DNA of 64,000 nt from contig NZ_CP024123.1 in assembly GCF_002736105.1 (NCBI RefSeq), positions 1,480,001 to 1,544,000 of the forward strand, given 5' to 3'. Source of the stretch: Solibacillus sp. R5-41. GTDB taxonomy: Bacteria; Bacillota; Bacilli; Bacillales_A; Planococcaceae. The position numbers were made by a program, and so were the translations under genes. This document shows, piece by piece, positions 17,702 to 27,010 of the stretch (within the stretch, counting starts at the first letter, position 1; every line of letters begins with the position of its first letter). The notes beneath the pieces are model-generated. The model saw only the letters and a list, made by a program, of their open reading frames with translations, was not told where the DNA came from and searched no databases.

Positions 17702-19222
17702 TTAGAAGAAACCTTGAGCTGATTTGTTGTAGCTTACTAACATACATTTTGTTTGTTGGTAATGCTCTAACATCATTAAGTGGTTTTCACGGCCAATACC
17801 TGATTGTTTGAATCCACCGAATGCAGCATGTGCTGGGTATTGGTGGTAAGTGTTAGTCCAAACACGACCAGCTTGGATGCCACGAACGGCGCGGTAAGCT
17901 GTATCCATGTTACGAGACCATACACCAGCACCTAAACCAAATTCAGTATCGTTAGCAATTGCCATTGCCTCGTCGAAGTCTTTAAATGTTGTCACAGAAA
18001 GAACTGGACCAAAGATTTCTTCTTGGAAGATACGCATTTTGTTGTTACCTTTGAAGATTGTTGGTGCGATATAGTATCCGCCTTCTTGGTCTTCGTCTAA
18101 TTTGTTTTGGTAACCACCGATTAATAATTCAGCGCCTTCTTCTTTACCGATTTCAATATAAGAAAGGATTTTTGTTAATTGTTCGTTAGACGCTTGTGCA
18201 CCCATCATTACTTCTGAATCTAGTGGGTTACCGATTTTGATTGCTTTAACGCGTTCTAATACACGTTCCATAAATTTGTCATAGATTGATTCATGTACTA
18301 ATGCACGAGAAGGACAAGTACAAATTTCGCCTGAGTTTAATGCGAACATTACTAAACCTTCGATCGCTTTATCTAGGTACTCATCATCAGCATCCATTAC
18401 ATCTGGGAAGAAGACGTTTGGTGATTTACCACCAAGCTCTAATGTTACAGGAATGATGTTTTCTGTAGCATATTGCATGATTAAACGGCCAACGCCAGTT
18501 GAACCAGTGAAGGCAACTTTATTGATACGTGGGTTTGTAGCAAGTGGTTTACCAACTTCTACACCGTAACCGTTTACAATATTGAATACGCCTTTTGGTA
18601 ATAAATCTTGAATTAATTCAACTAATACTAAGATTGAAGCAGGTGTTTGCTCAGCTGGTTTCATTACGATTGTGTTACCAGCAGCTAATGCAGGAGCGAT
18701 TTTCCAAACAGCCATTAATAATGGGAAGTTCCAAGGAATGATTTGACCTACAACGCCGATTGGCTCATGGAAATGGTATGCGACTGTATCGTTATCGATT
18801 TGAGAAATCCCGCCTTCTTGCGCGCGGATCGCACCAGCGAAGTAACGGAAGTGATCAATTGCAAGTGGAATATCAGCGTTTAATGTTTCACGTACTGCTT
18901 TACCATTGTCCCAAGTCTCAGCAACAGCGATCATTTCTAAGTTTTGTTCAATGCGGTCTGCAATTTTGTTTAAAATGTTTGCGCGATAGGCAACTGAAGT
19001 CATAGCCCAAGCATCTTTTGCTGCATGTGCTGCATCAAGTGCTAATTCAATATCAGCTTCTTTAGAACGTGCTACTTTTGTATACACTTTCCCAGTTACT
19101 GGAGATTTTACGTCAAAGTATTCGCCGCCAACTGGAGCGACCCATTCGCCACCGATAAAGTTTTCGTATTGATCTTTGAAGTTTACTACTGCACCAGCAG
19201 AGTTAGGATTTGAATAAATCAT
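17702..19222 (-). CDS. NAD-dependent aldehyde dehydrogenase (ExaC/AcoD-like)
   Basis: The product has 506 residues. Family motifs are all present: [49 protein letters not shown], the glutamate motif [12 protein letters not shown], and the catalytic cysteine in [22 protein letters not shown] follows near residue 400. The enzyme oxidises short aliphatic aldehydes such as acetaldehyde to acids in the cytoplasm. The pairing with DUF779 is usual for the ExaC/AcoD group. AGGAG lies 9 bases before the ATG. No sigma-54 promoter (GG-N10-GC) was recognised upstream. Confidence 0.93.
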   Translation of the reverse strand: MIYSNPNSAGAVVNFKDQYENFIGGEWVAPVGGEYFDVKSPVTGKVYTKVARSKEADIELALDAAHAAKDAWAMTSVAYRANILNKIADRIEQNLEMIAVAETWDNGKAVRETLNADIPLAIDHFRYFAGAIRAQEGGISQIDNDTVAYHFHEPIGVVGQIIPWNFPLLMAVWKIAPALAAGNTIVMKPAEQTPASILVLVELIQDLLPKGVFNIVNGYGVEVGKPLATNPRINKVAFTGSTGVGRLIMQYATENIIPVTLELGGKSPNVFFPDVMDADDEYLDKAIEGLVMFALNSGEICTCPSRALVHESIYDKFMERVLERVKAIKIGNPLDSEVMMGAQASNEQLTKILSYIEIGKEEGAELLIGGYQNKLDEDQEGGYYIAPTIFKGNNKMRIFQEEIFGPVLSVTTFKDFDEAMAIANDTEFGLGAGVWSRNMDTAYRAVRGIQAGRVWTNTYHQYPAHAAFGGFKQSGIGRENHLMMLEHYQQTKCMLVSYNKSAQGFF

Positions 19223-19657
19223 AATTTAAAACTCCTATCATAAATCTCGTATTTAAAGTTGAATAAACTTTATACTCAAATTATGCATAGAGTGGTAGAA
19301 TAAAACAAATGAAAAGGCTTACAAAAATATTTTTAAATTATTCTGAAAAATAAAATTGTATATACTTTTTGTAAGAGGCGAAAGAATAATTGTATTGATA
19401 CAGTGAGGGAGTTGATAGTAATAGATATACTATAATAGTTGTTTGTGATGTATAACAATAGAAAATGATAAGGATAAAATGAATTTTTATGAAATGAAAT
19501 GAATAAATATTTTTTTTGGTTTGACGTTGAAAATTAATAAAATGTTGATGAAATTATGACGAGTAAAAACTCTAAATACTTTTGAAAAATCCTATTCAAG
19601 ATGATTTCTTGAATAAGATTTTCTAACAGTAGTGTCGCAGTTTCTCCTGTTAAGTAT
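19223..19657. other. AT-rich intergenic region without a gene
   Basis: This 435-bp stretch is very AT-rich, with frequent stops in all frames. It probably contains the promoter of the minus-strand aldehyde dehydrogenase gene near 19250-19300. I see no other feature in it. Confidence 0.6.
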
Positions 19658-20257
19658 TTAATTTTCGTCTTCGTTATCAATAAATAACGTGAGAATGGAA
19701 TCTAGTGGTTCATTTCCATTGGCTACCGCATTTACTTTATCAATATATTGCTCCCTGATTAAATATTTTAGTGGTTGCTCTACTGCATTGAAATGTTCAA
19801 ATGTTGTTCTTGCCATCTCATCCCATTCTGCATAATATATTAAATAATCATTTGCAGTTACTTTTGTTCTTGATGTTCCTTCTTCAGGTATACATTCAAA
19901 TTCTTCATCATCACCTATAGCTCCATAATCACATGTTAATTGCTCACCAGGTTGAATGTCTTTTGTAGCCAATTGAAAATCATAGGCTGTATCTACACAA
20001 TTTGGATTGAAGCTATGATTCATATATTTTGCGTGATCCCAATGAAGAACATATATGCCGTCAGTATCTAAATAGGTATATTTATATATATACTCTTTTT
20101 GCAAATTATCAAGACTTTCAATATACTCCTCTGTTAGAATCATATCTAATTCATCTTTAATCCAGACAATGGTTCCTATAGGGATTAATTTTGTTGCAAA
20201 CACACCAACGCCTACTTCTTCACTTACAAACCGAATTTCTGTATCTGGGTGCATCAT
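19658..20257 (-). CDS. SET-domain protein (putative lysine methyltransferase)
   Basis: The product has 199 residues. SET-domain motifs appear in order: EVGVGVFATKLIPIGTIVW (SAM-binding GxG strand), YMNHSFNPNC (the NHS motif that forms the pseudoknot and binds SAM), and PGEQLTCDYG (catalytic Tyr). No post-SET cysteine cluster is evident. SET proteins are best known as eukaryotic histone lysine methyltransferases. Bacterial members are scattered and mostly uncharacterised. AAGGAGG precedes the double ATG. The nearest same-strand neighbour upstream is the homospermidine synthase-like gene, 450 bp away. Confidence 0.85.
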   Translation of the reverse strand: MMHPDTEIRFVSEEVGVGVFATKLIPIGTIVWIKDELDMILTEEYIESLDNLQKEYIYKYTYLDTDGIYVLHWDHAKYMNHSFNPNCVDTAYDFQLATKDIQPGEQLTCDYGAIGDDEEFECIPEEGTSRTKVTANDYLIYYAEWDEMARTTFEHFNAVEQPLKYLIREQYIDKVNAVANGNEPLDSILTLFIDNEDEN

Positions 20258-20707
20258 TTGTTATTCCTCCTTAATAGTATTCCCATTTAAATGATATGTT
20301 ACATTTCATGGGTGATAAATTTTCCCATAAAATCCTATTTTCTTAATTATGTTTATTCTATTACTCTTCGTTTGGAGCAGGCTTTAGACCTAGTTTTTAA
20401 AAGGTGGAGTTATACTTAAATTTTTTATTCATAGACTTTTATAAGAACTTTCAATTTCTCATCAAATGAAAGAACATGCAAAACAAACACAAAATGTAGT
20501 TAATACACTTAGATTTATAGGCAAAATAATTGGCTTTAAGTAAAATCATTAATGTTGAAAGTAAACATAAAAGTTGGAAAGAATATATAGCGTCGAGTAC
20601 GAAAAGGCTAAATGCTTTTTGCCATATCATAAGTAAGGTGTTTTTTTATAAAGAAAAGTTCTTATTTAAAATGGGTATGATATCAATTCATCCTAGTGCA
20701 GTTGTTA
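20258..20707. other. AT-rich intergenic region without a supported gene
   Basis: The 450-bp gap between the SET gene and the dehydrogenase gene holds no coding region with a ribosome site. A plus-strand frame at 20530-20823 runs into the opposite gene and is not credible. Confidence 0.5.
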
Positions 20708-21973
20708 TTATTCAATTCTCTTCATTCTTTGATGTAATAATCCATCCGAGCTGTTATTCTCACCAAAGACAAAATCTTGCATATAGTAAGTTAAATATTT
20801 TTCATAATTACTTTGCGTATTAATTAATAATTCATCGACATAATATACACCTAAAGGAATATTATCTAGTATTAAACTCGCAGTACCGGCATATATTCCG
20901 CAAGCTACTTGGAAGTATGTTGCACTAGTTTTATATTTTTGGAATATATCAATACTTTTCATTGAGTTATACATATAAATTTCCTTATCATTGTATACTA
21001 AAAGTACACCAACAAGATCCTCCCCTTCTACCTCTCCATTCGAAGGGTCTATTAGCTTTTGTTTCCAATTCCAAAGGTCATCCACATCATCTAAATTATC
21101 TCGAATTAATTCAGTTGTATATTCATTGACTCGATAGATAAATCCCATTTCAAAATCATATAGCTTACTTAATGTTAGTACTTCTTCATGGGGCATAAGA
21201 CATCCATAAAATTCTTTTTTTCCTACCGTTATCTTAAATTCAGTAGCATAGACATCATCATATAAGTAAAGTGGTAAATGATTTCGGACAAACATTGGAT
21301 AGCTTAAAATTGCTTCATCTAGAAAACACTCAACGGACCAGGTAGTATAAATAGTTTTAGGATCTATAAGATTTTTGTCTTTATAAAAGGAACTGTCATG
21401 CTCAAAAATATAACAAGCTAAAGGTGGGTTACTGGCATTTTCTTTCAATAATTTAATGGTCATCCATTGAACTACACCAGGATTCATACCTGAACCAATA
21501 ATTGCTCTTGTATTAGTAAAGATATCCTTCTTATCTTCAAAGCGGTAATATCGTTCAGTCAGTGGAAATCCATATAAGCTATCATCTAGATCAACCGCAG
21601 TGTTCTCTAATGCTGAGTTGATATAATGAACTCCAAGTTTGTTACAACATTCAACCATTTCGATTGTATCAGCCCAGGATACATCAATAACTAAATTGGT
21701 GTTTGTCGATTTTAAAAGTTCAGTAAATTTGTCTCGGTCACTAAGATCAAATTGAACGATAATCAAATTATCAATCAAATTTGGAAACAATTGATTATAA
21801 TAATCCATCGTTTTTTGATTGTTATCTATTAAAACAAGCTTTGAATTTACAATAATATGGTGGATTGGATCATTTTTATCAGTAATAGAATGATTTAGAA
21901 TAGATAAGATTGACTTAGCAACTCCGCCCATACTTCCAAGAATAGTGATTGTATATTGATTTAGTTCTCCCAT
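20708..21973 (-). CDS. Homospermidine synthase-like / saccharopine dehydrogenase-fold protein
   Basis: The product has 421 residues. An N-terminal Rossmann fold begins ITILGSMGGVAKSILSIL. INSALENTA, then IIGSGMNPGVVQWM, match the homospermidine synthase/saccharopine dehydrogenase family. The C-terminal half holds GEVEGEDLVGVLLVY and ATYFQVACGIYAGTASLILDNIPLGVYYVDEL, both close to bacterial homospermidine synthase. The family makes homospermidine from putrescine or spermidine with NAD; other opine-like reactions are possible. The ATG at 21973 follows AAAGGA by 10 bases; the TTG at 22009 has no ribosome site. Confidence 0.8.
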   Translation of the reverse strand: MGELNQYTITILGSMGGVAKSILSILNHSITDKNDPIHHIIVNSKLVLIDNNQKTMDYYNQLFPNLIDNLIIVQFDLSDRDKFTELLKSTNTNLVIDVSWADTIEMVECCNKLGVHYINSALENTAVDLDDSLYGFPLTERYYRFEDKKDIFTNTRAIIGSGMNPGVVQWMTIKLLKENASNPPLACYIFEHDSSFYKDKNLIDPKTIYTTWSVECFLDEAILSYPMFVRNHLPLYLYDDVYATEFKITVGKKEFYGCLMPHEEVLTLSKLYDFEMGFIYRVNEYTTELIRDNLDDVDDLWNWKQKLIDPSNGEVEGEDLVGVLLVYNDKEIYMYNSMKSIDIFQKYKTSATYFQVACGIYAGTASLILDNIPLGVYYVDELLINTQSNYEKYLTYYMQDFVFGENNSSDGLLHQRMKRIE

Positions 21974-22107
21974 AGCAAAACATCCTTTTCTTATACTTAT
22001 AATTAACATAGCGTATGTATTTTTGAATGAGATTGCTTGTATGAAACAACTAATTCTAATTGAAATTTAATATGAAAATTAATTAATATAAATCTCACTT
22101 AAATTAG

Positions 22108-22146
22108 TTACGGTGAACCGTACCATAAGTAAGGCGGTTTTTTCTG
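22108..22146 (+). repeat. GEPYHK-stop repeat (family D), copy 1
   Basis: The sequence TACGGTGAACCGTACCATAA, followed by GTAAGGCGGTTTTTTCTG, recurs with few changes at 23680-23720 and 47155-47195. One frame reads YGEPYHK then stop. The AACCG ... CGGTTTTTT arms also form a weak terminator-like hairpin. Confidence 0.7.
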
Positions 22147-22270
22147 AAGGAATAGATACAGCACCTAGTTGTTCTACGAAACATGGGAATTCAGATTCGA
22201 ACTGAATAAATTTTGAAAAATACATATAGGTTCTTGATCCACCTTTTTTTTGAAGTAAGCCGTATTGTAG

Positions 22271-22533
22271 CATCCAAATAAAGAGAAAATTTATAAATAT
22301 GAAGTTGTAGCTGTTATCGAATTAAAAATTGATCCAGGCTATATTAATATCTCTGAACTGAAAAATACCTTCGAGGGTCTAAATGATAATATAAACAAGA
22401 ATGAGTAATTTTCATTAAAAAAATATATTTTAATGAATCCGATGAAGATACCTATTATCTAAAAAATGTTCTTCGGATTAATGCTGAAAAGACAGTGAAA
22501 AGTATAATTTTACCAGCAGAAGCTAACCATTAA
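22271..22533 (+). pseudogene. Frameshifted gene remnant, unknown family
   Basis: One frame reads EKIYKYEVVAVIELKIDPGY, then ISELKNTFEGL, to a stop near 22408. A second frame continues ESDEDTYYLKNVLRINAEKT, then VKSIILPAEANH, to TAA at 22531-22533. Both have ordinary coding composition, but there is no start codon or ribosome site, so this is probably the eroded 3' part of a gene. The rest of the 21974-22726 gap holds only the family D repeat. Confidence 0.4.
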
Positions 22534-22726
22534 GATAGAATAAGTAACATAATTAGTATTTGTAAAAATGAAGATGTTGATTTTAATTCGTTAACCGATA
22601 CGTCTAAAAAAAAAGAGAATACAAACTAATAGACTTAAATTATGTTAAGAACCTCATATAGTTTCAATACTGGTTAAATGTGATAATGTATATACATAAA
22701 ATAAATTGAATAAATGAGGGATAATC

Positions 22727-23353
22727 ATGTCAGTTGTGAACCTGTTAGCTTCTCAACTAAGTCGAAATGATGAAGTGCCCAATATTGAGCTGGCACATAA
22801 GTTAGCCAATGAAGAAAATTATACGGGCATAAAAGAAATAATTGAAAACCTAACTTGCAAAGATAAAAAGATTCAATACGATTGTATTAAAGTAGCGTAC
22901 GAAATTGGGCAAGTTAAACCAGAACTCATAAGTAAGTATGTCCTGACTTTTATAGAGTTGCTAAAAAGCCGTAATAATCGTTTGGTCTGGGGCGGAATGA
23001 CGGCATTAGCAACGATTGCTGAGGGAGCATCAGAAACCATTATGGCTCATCTTGACATATTAAAACATGCTATGAAAGTTGGTTCAGTTATTACAATTGA
23101 TAAAGGTGTCCTAACTCTTGCGAAGCTAGCAGCCGTCAGTAAGGAAAACAATGATGTGATTTTTCCAATATTACTCCATCACCTTGATAATTGCAGACCA
23201 AAGGAAATTCCTCAGCACTCGGAAAGTACTCTTTTAGCCGTAACAGATGAAAATAAAGAGGAATTATTGAATGTATTACGAAGAAGAGAAAAATACCTAA
23301 CAGCACCACAATTAAAAAGAGTCAAAAAGATTTATAAAACATTAGAAGATTAA
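22727..23353 (+). CDS. HEAT/armadillo-like repeat protein
   Basis: The product has 208 residues and is almost all helical, with repeated helix pairs (YTGIKEIIENLTCKDKKIQYD, then CIKVAYEIGQ; LIELLKSRNN-type LLKSRNNRLVWGGMTALATIA; HLDILKHAMKVGSVITIDKGV). This fits an alpha-solenoid scaffold. No catalytic motif is seen. A GAGGGA site precedes the ATG. The gene is followed after 25 bp by a zinc-ribbon protein gene, so the two probably form an operon. Confidence 0.7.
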   Translation: MSVVNLLASQLSRNDEVPNIELAHKLANEENYTGIKEIIENLTCKDKKIQYDCIKVAYEIGQVKPELISKYVLTFIELLKSRNNRLVWGGMTALATIAEGASETIMAHLDILKHAMKVGSVITIDKGVLTLAKLAAVSKENNDVIFPILLHHLDNCRPKEIPQHSESTLLAVTDENKEELLNVLRRREKYLTAPQLKRVKKIYKTLED

Positions 23354-23378
23354 TAATAGTAAATTTTGAGGTGATAGT

Positions 23379-23633
23379 ATGAAAGAATATAAAAAATGCC
23401 AAAGCTGTGGCATGCCATTAAAAAAAATTGAAGATCGTGGTACAGAGAAAAATTTAGATAAAAGTTGTATGTACTGTAAGCATTGTTATCAAGAAGGGGA
23501 ATTCACGCAAAAGGACATTTCGGTAGATGAAATGAAACGATTTGTAAAAGATAAATGCATCGAAATGGGTTTTCCGAAGTTTTTGGCAGGAATGTTTGTA
23601 ATGAACCTTCATAAATTAGAGAGGTGGAAATGA
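23379..23633 (+). CDS. Putative zinc-ribbon domain protein
   Basis: The product has 84 residues. CQSCGMPL at residues 8-15 and CMYCKHCYQEGEF near 31-43 match the small family annotated as putative zinc ribbon domain (PF12674-like). A conserved tail follows (MGFPKFLAGMFVMNLHKLERW). The four or five cysteines probably bind one zinc. Its role is not established. GAGGTGA lies upstream of the ATG, and it appears to be co-transcribed with the HEAT-like gene. Confidence 0.8.
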   Translation: MKEYKKCQSCGMPLKKIEDRGTEKNLDKSCMYCKHCYQEGEFTQKDISVDEMKRFVKDKCIEMGFPKFLAGMFVMNLHKLERWK

Positions 23634-23679
23634 GCATTACAATTAAAGCAATATTTAATGCAAACTTCATTTTGATATA

Positions 23680-23720
23680 TTACGGAGAACCGTATCATAA
23701 GTAAATGAGGGGTTTTTCTG
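23680..23720 (+). repeat. GEPYHK-stop repeat (family D), copy 2
   Basis: The core TACGGAGAACCGTATCATAA matches 22109-22128 with two substitutions and is followed by a similar G-run then TTTTTCTG. The local frame reads ILIYYGEPYHK then stop, without a start codon nearby. Confidence 0.7.
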
Positions 23721-23881
23721 TAATTAAATCAGTGAATTTTTATAATATGGGAGATAATCCTTGTAGCTTATTTCAGTACTCTAATCTACACAAGTTCTAT
23801 TAAATTTGCTGCGACAGATTCAATTAAAGTAATCGTTGGTGTGACAGCTTAGTACAGATATGCAAGTATATTGATGAAATT

Positions 23882-23927
23882 AAAAAGTGGATTCGGAAAA
23901 CTATTAAGTTATCCGAATCCACTTTTT
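23882..23927 (-). terminator. Terminator of the siderophore ABC operon
   Basis: A 16-bp perfect stem (AAAAAGTGGATTCGGA at 23882-23897 with its complement at 23912-23927) ends in a T-run on the minus strand, 40 bp past the binding-protein stop. Confidence 0.9.
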
Positions 23928-23966
23928 ATTTTGATACAGCGAAATAGCTGGAAATTTGTTGTGAAA

Positions 23967-24890
23967 TTATCGCGCTGATAAAATTTCTTCTAAGTTTTCT
24001 AAAGCTAACTTGTTACCATATGCAGAGTAGTTTAACCAAGGATTTTCTTCAATTATGATTACTTGATTATTTTGTACTGCTTTTAAACTTTGCCAAATTG
24101 GATCATTTTGCAACTCATCAAATACTTGTTGGCTACCTTCATCTACAGAAGATACTAGTACAAACATTGTATCTGCGTTGAAATCAGGAAGTACTTCCTT
24201 TGAGATATTTTCCCAGTTACCTGTAATTGCTTTAACGTTTGGTGCTGGTGTGAATCCTAAATCTTCAAATAAAATTGGACCTAGAGGACGCTCCATGCCA
24301 TATACACGAATACCTTTTGCAGATACGCGAACAGCCATTACTGTTCCATCACCCAGGGTTTCTTTCGCTAATGCTTTTACGTCTTCTACTTTTGCATCAT
24401 ACGCAGCAATGAATTCCTCCGCTGTTTCTGAGCGATCTGTAATTTCTGCGATGTTGTTTAAGTGGTCTTTCCAACGACCTTCATCTAAGTTAATAACATG
24501 TGTAGTTGCGATAGCTTCGTATTTATCTAAACCATGTTTTTCCGCAAACTCAGCATCAATAAAAATTTCATCTGGTTGTAATGCAATTAATGCTTCCATA
24601 TCTGGTTCTTTTGTGAAACCTAAATATTTAGTTTCCGGGTATTGTTTTTCATCTAATGGTAGGAAATCACTAGTAGTGGTTCCTACAGGAATGATTTCCA
24701 ATGCTTGTAAGTTACCTGTTAGGAAAATTGAGATTGAAGCAACGTCTTTATCATAGGCGATGTTTTCTGCTTCTTCTGTTACTTCTGGTACTTCTTGCTC
24801 TGCTGTTTTTTCTTCTTTTGTATCGTTTCCACATGCTACTAATGTAAAAACTGATAGTGCTGAGAAAAGACTTAATAATATTTTTTTCAT
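23967..24890 (-). CDS. Siderophore ABC transporter substrate-binding lipoprotein
   Basis: The product has 307 residues. The signal ends in a LVAC lipobox (Cys20). The fold is that of type III (BtuF/FhuD-like) binding proteins: VPVGTT-like PVGTTTSDFLPLDE, GFTKEPDMEALIALQPDEIFID and LEDLGFTP-type LFEDLGFTPAPNV. It is the extracellular receptor for an iron-siderophore complex. A perfect Fur box lies 27 bp upstream, so the gene probably has its own iron-regulated promoter besides readthrough from the permease genes. Confidence 0.92.
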   Translation of the reverse strand: MKKILLSLFSALSVFTLVACGNDTKEEKTAEQEVPEVTEEAENIAYDKDVASISIFLTGNLQALEIIPVGTTTSDFLPLDEKQYPETKYLGFTKEPDMEALIALQPDEIFIDAEFAEKHGLDKYEAIATTHVINLDEGRWKDHLNNIAEITDRSETAEEFIAAYDAKVEDVKALAKETLGDGTVMAVRVSAKGIRVYGMERPLGPILFEDLGFTPAPNVKAITGNWENISKEVLPDFNADTMFVLVSSVDEGSQQVFDELQNDPIWQSLKAVQNNQVIIIEENPWLNYSAYGNKLALENLEEILSAR

Positions 24891-24916
24891 AGGACGCTCC
24901 TAAATAGTAGATTCAT

Positions 24917-24931
24917 TGATAATAATTATCA
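24917..24931. promoter_or_regulatory. Fur box (perfect 7-1-7)
   Basis: TGATAAT-A-ATTATCA is the exact 7-1-7 inverted repeat recognised by Fur in Bacillus. It lies just upstream of the binding-protein gene on the minus strand. Confidence 0.92.
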
Positions 24932-24974
24932 TTTGTACTTTGGTAGTATAATATGATTTTTATTAAAAAACAAT

Positions 24975-25991
24975 CTATTTTTTAGTTTTGAATAAAATAT
25001 ATAAGAAATAAGGAGCACCTACTGTTGACACGATCACTCCAGCTGGAATTGCGCTAGGCTCAAAAATAGAGCGGGCAAGTGTATCAGATAATACGAGAAT
25101 TACAACACCGACAAATGCCGAAATCGGTAATAGATGTTCGTGTGCTGGTCCAACTAAGCGTCTAGCAATATGTGGGGCGACAAGTCCGATAAATCCAATA
25201 CCACCTGTCATCGCTACACTTGCAGAAGAGAGTGCTACTGCTAAAAATAAGAGCTTGATACGCGAGGGTTGTATCTTTGTGCCAATACTTAAAGCAAGTG
25301 AATCACCTAATGCAAAGCTATTTAATGTTTTGCTGCTCATCAATGCTAATGGAAGAAGTACAAGTATCCATGGTAAGAGTGAATACACATGAATCCAATC
25401 GCGTCCCCATACATTTCCTAAAAGCCAGCTTGCAGCAAAAGAGTATGTTTTTTCATCAAGCTGTAACGATAAATAAAGAGTTAATGCATTGAAACCAGCT
25501 GCAACTGCTATGCCAACTAAGAGTAATCGAGTTGGTAAAATTCCTTTATGGCGTTCATATGTAAAGAAAATGATGAGAGTTGCAGCAGTGATGCCACCAA
25601 CAAATGTAAAGATGGGAATTGTTAATGCCGGTAATGTGTTGAGCGATGTAAAATATGTCATATATATCATTAAGCCAGCCCCGGCTCCTGCATGAATGCC
25701 TAAAATACCTGGATCTGCAAGGGGATTACGGGTAATACCTTGGAATATTGCACCTGCAACACCAAGCCCTGCACCTGCAAGAATTGTAATAATAATGCGA
25801 GGCAAACGATAATCAAACAGTACCATTTTTTCGATATCTGAACCTTGACCTAAAAAAGTATAAAGCACATTTAATGGCGAAATTTTTAATGAACCTGTAT
25901 TTAATCCATATAAAATGGTTGCAAATGTAATAAATACTAGCACGAGTATAACTTGTTGAGTTCGTTTTTTTCGTTTTTGAAAGATGTTCAT
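24975..25991 (-). CDS. FecCD-family siderophore ABC permease
   Basis: The product has 338 residues and about nine membrane helices. The FecCD motifs are clear: RLPRIIITILAGAGLGVAGAIFQGITRNPLADPGILGI at residues 45-85, and GGIGFIGLVAPHIARRLVGPAHEHLLP near 265, which contacts the ATPase. Its ATG overlaps the stop of the upstream permease as ATGA, which indicates translational coupling. It pairs with the 25988-27010 product to form the membrane channel. Confidence 0.95.
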   Translation of the reverse strand: MNIFQKRKKRTQQVILVLVFITFATILYGLNTGSLKISPLNVLYTFLGQGSDIEKMVLFDYRLPRIIITILAGAGLGVAGAIFQGITRNPLADPGILGIHAGAGAGLMIYMTYFTSLNTLPALTIPIFTFVGGITAATLIIFFTYERHKGILPTRLLLVGIAVAAGFNALTLYLSLQLDEKTYSFAASWLLGNVWGRDWIHVYSLLPWILVLLPLALMSSKTLNSFALGDSLALSIGTKIQPSRIKLLFLAVALSSASVAMTGGIGFIGLVAPHIARRLVGPAHEHLLPISAFVGVVILVLSDTLARSIFEPSAIPAGVIVSTVGAPYFLYILFKTKK

Positions 25992-27010
25992 AAGGTACGG
26001 TTCTCCTTTCTAGAAATATATAAGAAAAACGGTACACCAATCATCGCAACAATGACGCCAATTGCAAATTCTTTAGGAGGATCAATGGTACGTGCAAGTA
26101 AGTCAGCTACGACTAATAATAATGCGCCGAGTATTGCACTAACGGGTAGCACAAATCGGTAATCGACGCCAACAAATTTACGCGCGATATGCGGAATGAT
26201 AAGTCCAACAAATGCGATAGAACCAACAGCAGCTACGGAAACACCTGCTAACATAAGTGCGAATACAATGGCAATAAGTCGAATCCGTTTTGTGTTTAAA
26301 CCTAGGTTGACCGCCATTTCTTCTCCCATTGCCATAATGGATAATGATTTTCCAAGCAGCATGGCACCAATTAATACAATGATTAAAATAGGTGCAATTG
26401 CAACTAATTGAGGCCATTCTACACCAGCAACTCCACCTGCATACCAAAAAGCAAGATCTTGACTTAATTCGAAGTAAATGGCAATACCTGAAGTTAAAGA
26501 ATGTAACAATGATGCAATAACAGTTCCTGCTAATGTTAGTTTAAGTGGTGTTAATCCACCGGGTGTATTCATCCCCAGTAAAAAAATAAATAATGTTGTA
26601 CAAGTCGCCCCTAAAAATGATAGGACCATTAATAGTGAAAATGGAATGTCTGGAAAAAAAACAAAGCTCAGTGCAACAACAAAAGTTGCACCAGCATTAA
26701 TACCAAGTACGCCAACATCAGCTAATGGGTTTCGTGTCACACCTTGCATAAGTGCCCCTGCGACTGCAAAGGCAGCTCCAACTAAACCTGCGGCTAGTAC
26801 ACGAGGGAAGCGAACAGAGTATAAAATTTGATGTTCAATGTTACTTGTATCAAAGTGCCAAATAGCAGCCCAAACTGTTGAAAAAGGTAATGGTTTCGCG
26901 CCGAATACAATCGCAATAAATAGACTGATTGCTAATAAAATTGTACTCACAAAAATTGTTACATAAAATGGTCGTCTATTTGTTTTACAAAGGAAGCTAT
27001 TCGATTTCAT
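25988..27010 (-). CDS. FecCD-family siderophore ABC permease
   Basis: The product has 340 residues from the ATG at 27010, which overlaps the ATPase stop as ATGA; a longer reading to 27046 lacks support. It carries RFPRVLAAGLVGAAFAVAGALMQGVTRNPLADVGVLGI and GSIAFVGLIIPHIARKFVGVDYRFVLP. It is the second half of the heterodimeric permease. Two distinct FecCD proteins with one ATPase is the usual design in Bacillus, as in YfiZ-YfhA. Confidence 0.95.
   Translation of the reverse strand: MKSNSFLCKTNRRPFYVTIFVSTILLAISLFIAIVFGAKPLPFSTVWAAIWHFDTSNIEHQILYSVRFPRVLAAGLVGAAFAVAGALMQGVTRNPLADVGVLGINAGATFVVALSFVFFPDIPFSLLMVLSFLGATCTTLFIFLLGMNTPGGLTPLKLTLAGTVIASLLHSLTSGIAIYFELSQDLAFWYAGGVAGVEWPQLVAIAPILIIVLIGAMLLGKSLSIMAMGEEMAVNLGLNTKRIRLIAIVFALMLAGVSVAAVGSIAFVGLIIPHIARKFVGVDYRFVLPVSAILGALLLVVADLLARTIDPPKEFAIGVIVAMIGVPFFLYISRKENRTL

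Noticed and set aside
20530-20823. 97-codon plus-strand frame between the SET gene and the dehydrogenase
   Set aside because: No ribosome site, low coding character, and its 3' third overlaps the well-supported dehydrogenase gene on the other strand.
22079-22273. 64-codon minus-strand frame
   Set aside because: It is read through the complement of the family D repeat and a remnant region, and has no ribosome site.
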